Below are positions 45,558 to 56,654 of a stretch of 60,000 bases of DNA, piece after piece. Numbering within the stretch: the stretch's first letter is position 1; every line of letters begins with the position of its first letter. The notes beneath the pieces were generated by a model that was given only the letters and a program-made list of their open reading frames with translations, made no database searches and was not told the DNA's origin. Made by a program: the position numbers and the translations under genes. The DNA lies in NCBI GenBank assembly GCA_903813345.2, contig CAIIXF020000011.1, positions 16,787,754-16,847,753 of the forward strand, in the 5' to 3' direction. The stretch is from Owenia fusiformis (taxonomy: Eukaryota; Annelida; Polychaeta; Sabellida; Oweniidae).

Positions 45558-48500
45558 CTGAAAATATATCAGTAATCATTTTATAAGTATTCCATGCATT
45601 GACATATAACAAACGTGAACGATCTTTGTTACTAGAGAGATTTCGCAACTAGAAATTAGCATGCTGATTATTCCCGTTTAAATATAAACGTTTGGTTACG
45701 TCATCAATTGCGCAGCTCTATATGTGATATTCTTACGTATAGACGACGATTTATAAGAATATTACAGTTAAGGACTGCACAACATTCTCTTCTATTATCA
45801 TCTATTGATAATGGAAGAGAAGACAAACTACAGGGTGTCAAATAAGTCCCCCCCCCCTGCTACAGCTAAAACCTTAACAGAAGGTACCTAGTGTGATATA
45901 CCATTGGAAAGATCATCCAAAGTTATGTTAACTCACCAACTCACAAGTATTTTGGATGAAATTTACCTATATTATTATGATGTCTTTTAAAATTAACGTG
46001 TCCTTGATATCTCGCCAGTTCTTCTATCACTCTCCCCCATATTCTGCGCAAGGACTCCCATTACAACCCTCCATCGCTGCATCAACATGTTTATTACATG
46101 AAACGCAGCAATTCTGAGAAGTCTTACGCAACTGTTCGAAATTGACCAAAACGCCCCGTTGTCTTCCAAAATGCCCCACAGAGTCTATGACTGCAAACGT
46201 GTAGTTTCAAGGTGTTTTGATCCAACGGGGCGTTTTGGAAGAGAACGGGGCGTTTTGATCAGATGCGTAGGACTTTTTGAAATTGCTGCGTTTAATGTAA
46301 TAAATATGTTGATGCAGAGATGGAGGGTTGTAATGGGAGTCCTTGTGCAAAATATAGGGGAGAATAATAAAAGAACTGGCGATATATCGAGGCTTTTGGT
46401 TGAAATCTCTGAAGATTTAAATATTTTGCTGATCATGACCACGAACTTCAAATCATCAATTGCAACAAGTGTACCCCAACGGTATGCTTACTTTTGAAAA
46501 GTTCTCGCTCACAAATGAACGGATATGAGAATTGAGGTAGCTGTGCCACTGATCCAGCCCATGTTCCAATCCAATCAAACCTCGCATTGCTCGTATCTTT
46601 TTTCAATACCATTGTGGTATATTTATCCGAATACCCCGCTCCCCAACGCTCATAAGTCATAGGCTTGTTTGATTCGTCATCTCCGCCATACCAAACGAAT
46701 TTCCCATTTTCTCGCTTTCCGCCAGTTCTCCATATTTCAAATTTGGGATAGTTCTTTTCGATATGATGTGCGAGAAAAATGTGCTCAGTTAAAGAATTGA
46801 TATGAACCAAATGTGCATCATATTCTATGCATCTTGAGTGAGCAGGGCCAAATTGCTTTCCATGAGGTCTGAACTTATAGCAACTATCCTTATACTTTAT
46901 CCATCCTTTCTGGCACTCTGGAACGCAATTAAAAGGATGATCCAAAGAAGTATTCGAAGGAGAGAGGTGCATACATGTATGTATGTGAGACCAGAAATGT
47001 GTATATTGTCAAATTTGTTGGTCAATAAATGTACAAATACAAGTATGTTTGGCGTATAGTCAATTGGAATTGCCTTTCTAAATACGTGTGTGCTTTATCT
47101 TAGAGACTTTTACCCTAATTGTCACCTGTTTCTTCTTGCTTGTTGCATTGGTACAGTTCCCTTAAATTGGCTATGTCCAAATCACTCAGTGCCTTCCTCT
47201 GACCTATTTTCTTTTTCTTCTTTTCGCCGTAGCCAATTACCTGCATTACAGACATATGATATTCCACATTAAACATGTAAGTACACCAATGCTTTTTTAA
47301 TTAAGGAATAATGAATAATTCTACGAGGGTTGAACCAAAGGTTCTCCACCGTTTTTTTAAATAAAAATCTTAATACTTTATGAATACTGTTCATATTTGT
47401 CCTCAACCACAAGTGTCGCACTCTTGCTCCACCTATGCTGTTGCCATGTTGCTATAACTTATTTTTACACAAAATGAAACTGCTATATATGGGACGGTTG
47501 AGGCCAAATATGAACAGAATTCATAAAGGACCTTATACACCCTCCATTGGGATCTCCCCATGGGAAAAAATAATTCATCTGATTTTTCAAAATGAGTATT
47601 TTGCTTCAATTATTACATTTATATGCACACTAGTATCTTGTTGACCTATATTCAGCATTGTATTGATGTATACATGTAGGCCACTTATTAGGGTCATAAT
47701 TCAATCATGAAGTGTAGAGGCATAGATTCCAAACCAGGAAGTATTTTTGTGTCTGTCAAAATCCATTTACATCCTACGCATCCCTGCATCTTATCCAAAT
47801 ATGTTACTACATAATGAAATATAATAGTATAATCTTTGGTTTTACAAACTTGTATGATATTTGATAAGTGTAAAAGTTGTTTTTGGAGCATTTTTCTATA
47901 GACATTTTGTAGGGGAAAAAATGATGAAAAAATGTACAATCTTTTAATTTTAAGTATGACCTGAATCGATTGCAAACTTCATATTTGCACATTTGATGAG
48001 ATAAACCATTTGTGTCGTATTGTGAAATTATTAAGTTTGCAATCGATTCAGGTCATAGTGTATTTTTGGTATTTCTGTGATAATCAATGGAAACCAATGG
48101 CCTCTATTGGGATCTTCTGATATCCTCATGTTAAGTCAATGGTTCACAGCCCCATGTAAGTCAATACAACCTTACTGAACGAAATGATCCCTATCTCAGC
48201 TTATATGTGTCCGAGCACTTTAATGTTTTCCAAAGTATTATATGACATTTTATTCTTCATGTTACACCTACGAATGATTCATTTTGACCATAGGGATATT
48301 TGCCAATAATTGCACCTTGTCCTTTAAGATTTTTAGAGCAAACGGTGCAGAACTTTTGAATCTACCCTCGTATATTGGATAAATAAAAGAACTAACCCAT
48401 GTACACATAATACATCATGCAAAACCTGAGTGTATCATCAGAATGTGTTAGTACATGCATGCTCAACCAGTGCATGGAAAATTAAATGCACTGTAAAATC

Positions 48501-51500
48501 ACTGTTGTGCAGAATTTTACACACTGAAATGCTCTAATGCCTTGGTCACATTTGCTACGATTTTCACTACGGTGCCCGGCCGATTGAGTACTTTGTTCAA
48601 AATTGAATACAAATTTGAGCAAAACACTCAATCGGCCGGTCGCCGGCCGATGGATCGGAGTAAATGTGACCCAGGCATTAGCTAGGTTTATTGATGTATT
48701 CTGGGTAACCCCATTGTTCCTTTGTGCATACCTTCAGCGTATCCTTCCCATTGTTACTAAAGTAGTCCCGACCATAATGCATAATGGAGGCATAATCATA
48801 CGGGACCCCTCTAGAATAAACTTCATCTGAACGCCTTATACCAAAGTTCCGCATGTAACCTCTAGCGACGTTTTTCTCGATCACCTTTACGTACTTATTC
48901 CTGTCCAATCGTCCCTGATGAATACATAAATCATTTTCCAAATTATAAAAAACGAAAATGAAAAGTTGGAAACCCCTTCGATGCCCCCCCCCCTCAATAA
49001 CATTGATAGGATGGCGATGGCAACCCAAAATCGTATGAGGAGGGTAGGAATATTTATATGATTTCATTATATTCAAGCCAATGTAATCAAAATTATTCGA
49101 AAATCACATTATTCATATGGAAGCATATTCTGTATAGATTGTATAGAATTCTGTACCGCCTACCGACGATCCAAGCCATACCTGCTCATGCCACATGCCA
49201 AGTGCATGGCCAATCTCATGAACCATTGTTCCGAACTTTTCACAGCCGTCGCCCAAGCTTACCAATTGCTTGTCACCTTGTTTCCCAATGCTTGACCAGC
49301 AACTAATGAAGCAGAAATAAAAAATGGGCCACTTTATTTATATGATCAAAGAGAAGTACTCCCAAGCAAGGCCTTATCAGGATACAATGACCATGATAGC
49401 AGCCGTTACATGTACATTCTCTTTCAAAATGGTGGACAAGAATCGATAATTTCGAACTATCAAGTTAACATTGATTAAAATCACTTTCCATTCTATTTGG
49501 CTTTAACATTCTAGGCAGATCAAGTTATGTTATAAAAAAACTAGGTCACCTAAGAGATATCTGCTCCTTTTCAATTGTGCAGTTTGACATTGACACAAAA
49601 TAAGGATAGTTTCTGAGACAAACGGGAGCTAGTATGCTGGTAAGTGAAGTGGTAGGAATTTCATTATGTGGATGGAATTTCAAATTCAAAACTTTGTGTG
49701 AAAGTAATTTAAATCGATTGAAATTGCCGATTCCAGTAAGCAAGTTTACTCTGAAAGATTCAGAGGTTGACCAATGTTAAATGTAATTAATTACAAATGT
49801 GGGCGTACATTGAGAAATCTAATTATCCCTAATATGATGTAATTGTCATTTTCAACAAACTTCCTTTCTTTCTGTATAATGTTACATAATAATGATAATA
49901 TAGACTTCCCTAATGTAGACTTCCCCTAAATGTGGTAACAAGAAGATCAGACGCTATCCAATGTGATCCTCTCGTTGTCATATAAACATGATAAAGTTAG
50001 GAGGAGGTAAACGCCTCACAATTATTTAACACTAGTTTTTACCAACTATTGTTACCTACCCAGATTCATACAAGAAATGTATCCAATTTTTGTTGGATTT
50101 GGTCTTCTTTCTAAACTTTATACACGTTTTCCGTTGAATATGTCGCATTGCAGATCGAATTTTTTTCTTCGTAGATGGCTCTGGAAATGAAAATAAAAAC
50201 GTTTATTGCGTTTATAATAAATATGTTCACTCATATATGTACTTGTTTTATTGCTCATTTCTTTGTGAAATAAACAAGAAAAATAAATCACAAAAGTTTG
50301 AAATAACGCATTTGGAATCGAATTTGTCACCAGAATGACGAACATGAATTAATGTCCTGATTGCTGCCTAATATTTATAGAACTACTATAGTATCTCCGG
50401 TAGGTCGTTTGCGTTAATCCGCTGCTCCTGGATTTATTTCATCTGCCATAATTAAGTTTCGCTAACCGTTAGTATACTTTATCTACTTACTAAACTCAGG
50501 GTCCATTGTATAAGGTACAACGGCCTCCTTCCAGAGTTTGCTGGTTTTCCTAATGAGTGCTCTTGTCTTTCGAGATTGAGGAATATGAGCTTTTTTCATT
50601 TCTCGTTTTTCGTTAGCATTCAAAACTATATCGCCCTCGAAAAAAGGATCTTCGAAGAAAGGGGACGCTAGAAAACAAAAAATCGATTATATTAGTTTAT
50701 TTTCAGAGAGTACAATCAACAAACGACAATTTTTCCTGATGTAACCTACCACAGTTTTTATGTCACCACCAAAAGTGGTGACATATTGTTATGGTCTCCG
50801 TTTTTTTGCGACGGCGGTTGGTGGTTGGCGGTTGGTGGTTGGCGGTTGGTGGTTGGCGGTTGGTGGTTGGAGGTTGGCGTCCGGCGTCTGTAACAATTTC
50901 TTACAACTTCCTATAACTTAACAAATACTGTTTAGACTGACTTCAATTTTTTTCTAAATCATCTACATGTTCTCAGAAGTTCAAATCTGACTTAAGATTT
51001 GACATTTGACCTTCTCAAGGTCAAAAGGGTCTTTTTTCAACTTGCTTCACATTGACTAAATTTTTTTTCAAAATCATCTACATGTTCTCAGAAATTCAAA
51101 TCTGACTTTAGATTTGACTATAGATTTGACATTTGACCTTCAGATCTGACTTAAGATTTGACATTTGACCTTCAATGACCTTCTCAAGGTAAAAAAAGGT
51201 CAAAAAGGTTTGTTTTCAACTTGCTTCAAATTGACTAAATTTTTTTTTCAAAATCATCTACGTGTTCTCAGAAATTAAAATCTGACTTAAGATTTGACAT
51301 TTGACCTTCTCAAGGTCAAAAAAGGTCAAAAAGGTCTGTTTTCAACTTGCTTCAAATTGACTAAAAAAAAATTTCAAAATCATCTACGTGTTCTCAGAAA
51401 TTCAAATCTGACTTTAGATTTGACTTAAGATTTGACATTTGACCTTCAATGACCTTCTCAAAGTCAAAAAAGGTCAAAAAATCATCTACATGTTCTCAGA

Positions 51501-52121
51501 ATTTCAAATCTGACTTTAGATTTGACATTTGACCTCCAATGACCTTCTCAATGTCAAAAAAGGTCAAAAGGTCTTTTTTCAACTTGCTTCAAATTGACTA
51601 CATTTTTTTTTCAAAATCATCTACATGTTCTCAGAAATTCAAATATGACTTTAGATTTGACATTTGACCTTCAATGACCTTCTCAAGGTCAAAAAAGGTC
51701 AAAAAGGTCTGTTTTCAACTTGCTTCAAATTGACCCAATTTTTTTTCAAAATCATCTACATCTTTTCAGAAGTTCAAATTTGACTTTACAAGTTCTCAGA
51801 AGTTCAAATCTGACTTTAGATTTGACCTTTGACCTTCAATGACCTTCTCAAGGTCAAACGGTATTTTCCAACTTGCTTTAAATTGACCAAATTGTTTTAG
51901 GTGGTGACATTTTGTCATGTTAATGCCTTGTATTGATGTTACAATGGTCACGGAAGCCCTAGCTTTCCACAATTAATTGTTAATTATTAAATGATTAACT
52001 AATTATCTATTTGAATTCAAATAAATCACTTTTATTCTGTGGTTCAATACCATAGTTTCGATCATAGTGTACTCACCAATATCGGTGTAGTTGAGCTTAC
52101 AGATGGACGGGGGACACAAGT
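45292..52121 (-). CDS. Astacin metalloprotease with C-type lectin and kringle domains (5' end missing)
   Basis: Eight exons joined on the minus strand: 52121-52077, 50667-50491, 50180-50060, 49302-49182, 48914-48732, 47240-47126, 46917-46492 and 45557-45292. All junctions are AG/GT and all phases agree, giving 483 residues. Order: propeptide with aspartate switch FEGDI; catalytic domain starting near [10 protein letters not shown]; zinc site [13 protein letters not shown]; Met-turn SIMHY; closing [12 protein letters not shown] and LYQC; a 141-residue C-type lectin-like domain; a terminal kringle with six cysteines and stop. The four astacin cysteines are present. It should be a secreted zinc endopeptidase whose lectin and kringle domains direct binding. 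The signal peptide exon, expected upstream in phase 1, was not found. I do not recall this domain combination from known astacins. Confidence 0.87.
45785..45821. repeat. Hairpin, 16-bp stem, 5-nt loop
   Basis: ttctcttctattatca / tgataatggaagagaa around loop tctat, one mispair. Intronic. Confidence 0.6.
46005..46400. mobile_element. Foldback element with ~165-bp arms in the CTLD-kringle intron
   Basis: Arms 46005-46170 and 46222-46400 share gatatctcgccagttctt, aaggactcccattacaaccc, tccatc and aaaacgccccgtt in inverted order. The centre repeats gggcgttttggaaga. Open frames on both strands are artefacts of the palindrome. Confidence 0.85.
46492..46917 (-). CDS. Astacin-type gene, exon 7: C-type lectin-like domain
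   Basis: Long-form CTLD with N-terminal cysteine pair ([15 protein letters not shown]), helix cysteine [18 protein letters not shown]-like FEIWRTGG and final YPFICERE. The two loop cysteines and the EPN/QPD and WND calcium and sugar motifs are absent (NKP and FDW occupy those places), so calcium-dependent sugar binding is doubtful. Donor aaaa/gtaagc. Confidence 0.88.
47126..47240 (-). CDS. Astacin-type gene, exon 6: end of catalytic domain
   Basis: 115 bp, acceptor ctgtaatgcag, donor acag/gtgaca. Encodes [20 protein letters not shown] then [12 protein letters not shown], the conserved I-G-Q-R...S-x-x-D-I...L-Y-x-C end of astacins with its last cysteine. Basic lysine run is unusual. Confidence 0.85.
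47324..48370. mobile_element. Mariner-like nonautonomous element in intron 5, TA-flanked
   Basis: Left end ta/cgagggttgaaccaaagg (47322), right end reversed ta/cgagggtaga (48371). Inside, 47370-47409 and 47496-47533 are inverted copies (tttatgaatactgttcatat), and a perfect 25-bp inverted pair lies at 47955-47979 and 48033-48057 (tgacctgaatcgattgcaaa core). No transposase seen. Confidence 0.5.
48537..48680. mobile_element. Palindromic MITE, CACATTTGCTCCGAT family
   Basis: taatgccttggtcacatttg ... caaatg-type right end gtgacccaggcatta, with inner ggtgcccggccgattgagta / actcaatcggccggtcgccg arms. Noncoding. Confidence 0.85.
48732..48914 (-). CDS. Astacin-type gene, exon 5: Met-turn
   Basis: 183 bp = 61 codons, acceptor tattcatcag, donor aag/gtatgc. 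Begins GRLDRNKYV right after HEQ and contains [17 protein letters not shown]: the Met-turn and the tyrosine expected to be the fifth zinc ligand. Confidence 0.92.
49182..49302 (-). CDS. Astacin-type gene, exon 4: zinc-binding site
   Basis: 121 bp, acceptor cttcattag, donor cag/gtatgg. Encodes [20 protein letters not shown] then [18 protein letters not shown], with all three zinc histidines and the catalytic glutamate. Confidence 0.94.
49303..50059. other. Intron 3 of the astacin-type gene
   Basis: AT-rich; no element or other gene seen. Confidence 0.5.
50060..50180 (-). CDS. Astacin-type gene, exon 3: N-terminal half of catalytic domain
   Basis: Acceptor tttcatttccag, donor tctgg/gtaggt. 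Encodes [20 protein letters not shown] then [19 protein letters not shown], the A-M-x-x-I-x-x-x-T-C-I-x-F block of astacins, unusually rich in lysine and arginine. Confidence 0.88.
50491..50667 (-). CDS. Astacin-type gene, exon 2: propeptide and mature start
   Basis: Acceptor ttttgttttctag, donor ttta/gtaagt. Encodes [15 protein letters not shown] (aspartate switch FEGD), a basic stretch [10 protein letters not shown] where processing is likely, and [16 protein letters not shown], the mature N-terminal strand. Confidence 0.88.
50755..51931 (+). mobile_element. Satellite-cored transposon, third copy (intronic)
   Basis: Same ends as 21031-22480 (tttttatgtcaccacc ... ttaatgccttgt) but with different flanks, which defines the element. 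An extra minisatellite of ggttggtggttggc repeats sits at 50813-50876. Fewer core units than the other copies. Lies in the first visible intron of the astacin-type gene. Confidence 0.85.
52077..52121 (-). CDS. Astacin-type gene, first visible exon (propeptide)
   Basis: 45-bp exon, acceptor ccttctgttgcag, donor attg/gtgagt. Encodes [14 protein letters not shown] and joins in phase to ASPFFEDP. It needs an upstream exon ending in phase 1. Confidence 0.65.
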
Positions 52122-52204
52122 CTGCAACAGAAGGAGAAAAGAACATGTAAAGTAGTTTTTAAATTAAATCTTCACTTTCATTTCTGAAGGTTATTCATCT
52201 TTCC

Positions 52205-52307
52205 AAAAATGGTGACATATTGTTATGGTCTCCATTTTTTGTAGGGGTTTGTGTTTTGCGCCTGTAACAAATGGCAGGTGGTAATATTTTGCATGTTAAT
52301 GCCTTGT
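52205..52307 (+). mobile_element. Core-less derivative of the satellite-cored transposon
   Basis: aaaaatggtgacatattgtt, atggtctcc and gcgcctgtaacaa are followed directly by ggcaggtggtaatattttgc and atgttaatgccttgt: both ends without any array units, 103 bp in all. Confidence 0.75.
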
Positions 52308-52551
52308 TCTTAATGAGATAGCAATAGTTTTGTTAGTTACTATATGGGGACGACATACGGTTTGAAAATAAATATTAAAGCATGGGTCCGCCATATATTG
52401 TTTTCCAGTTCTACAATTTTAGTATGGCTTATATGGGTCGCTTCAGATTTGATTTTATCTTAGTTTTTACTGCGTTCTCATCACTCTGATACTGTAAGCT
52501 ATAACTTTTTTATATTGAGCAAGATATATTATGGTATTATTGGTGGTTAAG

Positions 52552-52885
52552 GCATTATTAAGGCATTATTAGTGGTTAAGGCATTGGTCTGAAAAGCAGG
52601 AAGTCTGGCTTCAAGCTGAAAAGTAGAGGTCTTGGGTTCAAACCCAGGTCACAGCACTTCTTGTGATTTGTCTTTGACCTATGACTGCTGACCTATACCG
52701 GCGATTACTAGAGTGCTGCTAACTCGATAAAAGGCTGGCGCTGGCTAGAATTGTCTATGGTTCTAGCCAGGATAAAGATACCAGTTCTTCAACTCGACAA
52801 TGGGAAGAATTGCTCTACCTTAGTGACTAATATGTCATGATATGACATCTAAAGAGTCAATAAAAGGTATATATATATTATTCCT
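52552..52885 (+). mobile_element. tRNA-derived SINE
   Basis: Box A-like gtggttaaggcattggtctg and box B gggttcaaacccagg, 70 bases apart, head a ~330-bp unit that ends in a TA-rich tail (aaaaggtatatatatatta). No target duplication could be fixed with confidence. Confidence 0.75.
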
Positions 52886-52889
52886 TGCG

Positions 52890-53923
52890 ACGCAAGAAGC
52901 TCTGATTTAAAGATTCCTGTTTTGTTTTCTCAGATCATCTGATGGGAGGGCAAACTCTATATAATGTCAACAGAAAATTCAAACTGTATTGCTTTTTACC
53001 TCAATTAAATTTCGGAGTTTTACACTAACAGTGGTATAACAATTGTAAAGTAGGCTATTTGTCAATGTTAGCGCATCGTAATTGCTAATATACCGAGTCT
53101 CGCACTATATTAACCACGTTGTAGGTCTGCAGGTCGAGCAGTGAACTAATTTCTAAGTCGTCCGGTTCCTTCACGAGATTATATGATTGTAGGATCTTGA
53201 GGTATTCGGGAACATTACGATGTTTAATCAATGAATGTTATAGATGGAGACGTCAATAGCACACTGCAAACAGATAGGAATACCTTCCATGCGGAATCAA
53301 GTGTGATTTACGAGGTGTCAGCGATCTTAGGCGATGTAATTGAAATGTTTGCTTTCAAGTGAAAGACCTAAGATATTACACGTTAGTTGGGTGCTCAGTT
53401 GCGAAAGCTTAACATCTAGATCGATTCAGTGTGTTTTGGGTGGTGGTTTCGGCGACAAGTTAGAAGAAACATATCTGGAAAAATGCTGTAGACTGGTAAA
53501 TGTAAGTAAAAACATAATATTGAACCTATTTCATTTCATATTAGCTGATGAGATTCGAACAAAAAGCACATATGATTTTGATTTCGTGTTAATATGCTAG
53601 TTGTTCATGCTATATTGATTTAAGCTTATAGCTATATGCATTGATATATTGTTTTATTATTAAAAAATTGCATGATCAGCAAGCAATACGAGTTTCTCGA
53701 TTCACTCACTACATACCAAGATCAATTCGATTACTAAATGTATTCCTCATTGTGGGATCCACAGTCTGTACTATCCTTTGAAATACCCCCCCCCCCATAA
53801 GCCATAGATAAAGAGGGACTCTGATACATCACATTATTGAAATCGAACACCCTAATCATGAAAGACAGTTACGTCATATAGTGTTAACCAAAATGTTCAA
53901 AAAGGCCTTAGTTATGTTTTTAT
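52890..53923. other. No gene seen
   Basis: AT-rich DNA. The plus frame 53340-53600 has no recognised domain. The missing astacin 5' exon was sought here on the minus strand and not found. Confidence 0.4.
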
Positions 53924-54332
53924 GTCCTGTCTGTTTAAGAACCCATATTCTTACTATTGAAAATTGATTCTACCAATACTCTCCCACATGACATGCATGA
54001 ATCTACTTGTTGAGTCTTGATCAACTTGAGTTCTTCTTAGAAAATGAAGATTTCAGCAAGGGTGTATATTGAATATTGAATATTAAAATATTGAATATTA
54101 AAAATCAGTTGACTTTAATCCTGCATATCTACATTGTGCAATGCAGATATGCAGGGTTAAAGTCAAGTGTATCCCCATGTAAAGTCAATACACCCTTGCT
54201 GAAATCCTCATTTTCTCAGAGGAAATCTAGTTGATCAAGTCTCGAGAAGTAGATTCATGTCGGAGAGTTGGTATAATCCATTTTAGTAAGAATAGACAGG
54301 GTTCTAAACAGGACATTGAACTTGCTTTTTAG
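53924..54332. mobile_element. ~410-bp palindromic foldback element
   Basis: Arms of about 200 bp meet near 54135. Shared inverted words include gatttcagcaagggtgta, tgaatctacttg, cttgatcaact, gactttaatcctgcatatct and attcttactaaa. The centre is a strong hairpin around ctacattgtgcaatgcag. Fragments related to its arm (ccccatgtaagtcaatac) occur at 48151-48200. Confidence 0.85.
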
Positions 54333-55160
54333 AATTTTTTGTTGGTACTAATGTAACATGGACGTGTAACTATTATATGACGATTAGTTGCATTTGCGTG
54401 TTCGTGTGACCTGTAAACGTTTTGTTGATCGGAACATTTTTTATATTTAAAATTTATTTTTATATCATTTTACAATTACAATGCAATGTTTCTTTTATCA
54501 AGTTATATTTTAAAATTATGTAAAATATTATTATTTTGGTACAATTCCAACTTTTGCCCGTGGATTGTCCACTTAGCAACAATTATAAATTGATTGAGAT
54601 ACTCTTTTTCTTTACAAAAAATACCCTTAAAGATGGTTTGTTCATTTAAACTTATTTCACATTTGTTTCTTATAAAGTCTAATATTGGGAGTACAAAATT
54701 GCATGCTATAAATCTATGTGTTAAATCATCTTTATTTTCATTACAAAAATTACAATTTGGCGTTTCCTTATTTTAATTTTACAGTTTATCATTTGTTATC
54801 ACAACATTGTGTAAAAAATGTGATGCAGTATATCATTGATTTACATGACTTTTGTGTTATAGGGGCATGACACAGATGATGCAATAATCCGATTAATCGA
54901 TTCCCTAACAACAAACCTCATTTGGAAACAAGCTCTTTTAGACTAGCTTGAATGCTAATTTGGATTTAGACAATAGGCATTGTTCAAGGTTATAACGGGA
55001 ATAACACAGATATTCTTTTTCTAAGGGATAATGTCTTTTTCATTGCATGTAAAACCCTTCTAACAGATCCACTATTTCTATAGGATTACATATAAACATA
55101 CATACATTTGACTTTTGGAAATATTTGATAATGAGAAACTATGTATTACATTGTAGTATT
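54333..55160. other. No gene seen
   Basis: Very AT-rich DNA, no supported feature. Confidence 0.45.
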
Positions 55161-55164
55161 GATA

Positions 55165-55350
55165 CATACACATGTATCCGTATCTGGACATTCATGTATC
55201 AATATTTGGGCATTGCTACATCTACATATCTATGTATCCATATCTAGGCATTGCTACACGTGTCCGTATCTAGGCATTCATATATCCATATTTGGGCATT
55301 GCTACATATCCATGTATCCATATCTAGACATTGCTACATATATAGAGGTT
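55165..55350 (+). repeat. Minisatellite, ~28-bp gtatccatatctaggcattg units
   Basis: About seven units of gtatccatatctaggcattg followed by ctacat or catat. A stray related stretch lies at 56850-56910. Confidence 0.8.
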
Positions 55351-55364
55351 ATTTAATGGGAGGT

Positions 55365-55485
55365 TTTTGATACAGGGTATATCTGAGGGAAATACAATAT
55401 ATCTACCCGAGGGACCGTAGGGACCGAGGGTTGATATATTGTATTTACCGAGAGATATACTCTGTATCAAAAATCGAGCATTCAA
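55365..55485. repeat. Palindrome 1 of the 55-57 kb cluster
   Basis: Arms tttttgatacagggtatatc / gatatactctgtatcaaaaa and aatacaatatatctaccc / gttgatatattgtattta; centre gagggaccgtagggaccgag. Confidence 0.85.
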
Positions 55486-55754
55486 TAACTGATTTATCCT
55501 ATACTTAGTAGATAATGAGAATTAAATATGCATCGAATGTTAGGGAACCCTAATGTAATAATTACAAACGATAATTACAATCAAAACATGAATATTTTAT
55601 CTCAATTTAAAGTCCTCAACAATTTTTGTTTTTTAAAATTCAACAGCTTAACATTTGACAGTGTACGAAATTAATGTTTATCGAATAGAGCCAGATTATA
55701 TCCCGGGAATTCAAAAAAGCACCGAAAGAAATCCCTGCGGGGATTGCTGATTAG

Positions 55755-55808
55755 CGGGTGATATATATATCTCCCGCTTACCTTATCGGGATATATATAT
55801 CACCCGCT
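55755..55808. repeat. Palindrome 2: 17-bp perfect stem
   Basis: gcgggtgatatatatat and atatatatatcacccgc with a 20-nt loop ctcccgcttaccttatcggg. Confidence 0.85.
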
Positions 55809-55902
55809 CAGCTCAGATATCGATTATTATCCTACACTTAGTGTACTAAATGTATAATAACATTAAAAAATAAATTTGATATTTATTGGCAAAATGAATA
55901 TC

Positions 55903-55999
55903 CGGAGGATATCGTAACGATATATTCCGGGCGGAGGATATCGTGACGATATACTCCGGAAAACCCAATATGCGGAGGATATTGTGACGATATACTCCG
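55903..55999. repeat. Three 27-bp near-palindromes
   Basis: cggaggatatcgtgacgata followed by tactccg at 55903-55929, 55932-55958 and 55973-55999, each self-complementary except at a few positions and separated by 2 and 14 bases. Confidence 0.85.
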
Positions 56000-56069
56000 C
56001 TTGTTGATTTTCCGCCAAATTGGCATGAAATTCATTTTGCAATGATATTATATACAATTATTGACCTCT

Positions 56070-56210
56070 CCAGAGGTTTACTGTCAAAATTATATCCCGA
56101 GACTGTAAACCTCGACCGTACTGTCAAAATTATATCCCGAGACTGTAAACCGAGACCGTAGGTCGAGGTTTACAGTCTCGGGATATAATTTTGACAGTAA
56201 ACCGAATGGA
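56070..56210. repeat. Palindrome 3: retained/inverted tttactgtcaaaattatatc
   Basis: tactgtcaaaattatatccc gagactgtaaacc occurs twice directly (56078-56111, 56119-56152), then once inverted (56164-56203). The centre is gagaccgtaggtcgagg. Confidence 0.85.
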
Positions 56211-56342
56211 GAGGTCTATAATTGTTTTGTTAGTCCGAAGAATATCTTAGATTTTTCTGACCCTTGAAGTTGACTTGAAGTTGGATCCAGACCCTCGAGA
56301 TCTACATCTGCCACGGCAGTAAGTTCACTCAATGGAGTCAAA

Positions 56343-56477
56343 TTACTCTCCTGGGCGAAGTCCACTAAAAGCTTTGTACAAAGTTTTGGATTTTTCTTCG
56401 TTTTTTGACTTCTCTAAGAGACTAATAATATACTCATCTTCAACATTTTTGAAACGGCTAGTGCTAGCGGCGGCCAT
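56343..56477 (-). pseudogene. 44-codon remnant resembling Crypton/KCTD1-like N-termini
   Basis: Starts MAAASTSRFKNVEDEYIISL and is cut by a stop after GLRPGE; the reading resumes in another frame (VDFAQESNLTPLSELTAV). The S-R-F...I...L-L pattern recalls the N-terminal region of tyrosine-recombinase (Crypton-type) proteins common in invertebrates. Weak assignment. Confidence 0.3.
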
Positions 56478-56654
56478 TTTATCGTCTGATAATGACGTCA
56501 TTTTAGTGGAATGCTGGGAATATCATTCACCGGCAATGCATTGCGCGGTGTACAGTTAAAATTATTCACCGCTCGTTGACCAATCAAAATCGAGTATTTC
56601 AACTGAGGTACTAACAATACATTTAGTACACTCCTTGTAAGTGTAGGATAATAA

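Larger units (their letters stand above)
55826..56653. mobile_element. Element bounded by TCCTACACTTA...GTGTACTAAATGTAT inverted ends
   Basis: ttatcctacacttagtgtac taaatgtat at the left is inverted at the right (56620-56653), where six bases (tccttg) are added. Inside are three 27-bp palindromes, a long inverted repeat and a remnant frame. Probably a nonautonomous or decayed transposon. Confidence 0.6.

Noticed and set aside
46159-46497. Overlapping frames on both strands
   Set aside because: They fall in the inverted arms of the foldback element.
55903-55999. Possible CRISPR-like spaced palindromic repeats
   Set aside because: Spacings are 2 and 14 bases, only three copies, and the surrounding genes are animal with introns.
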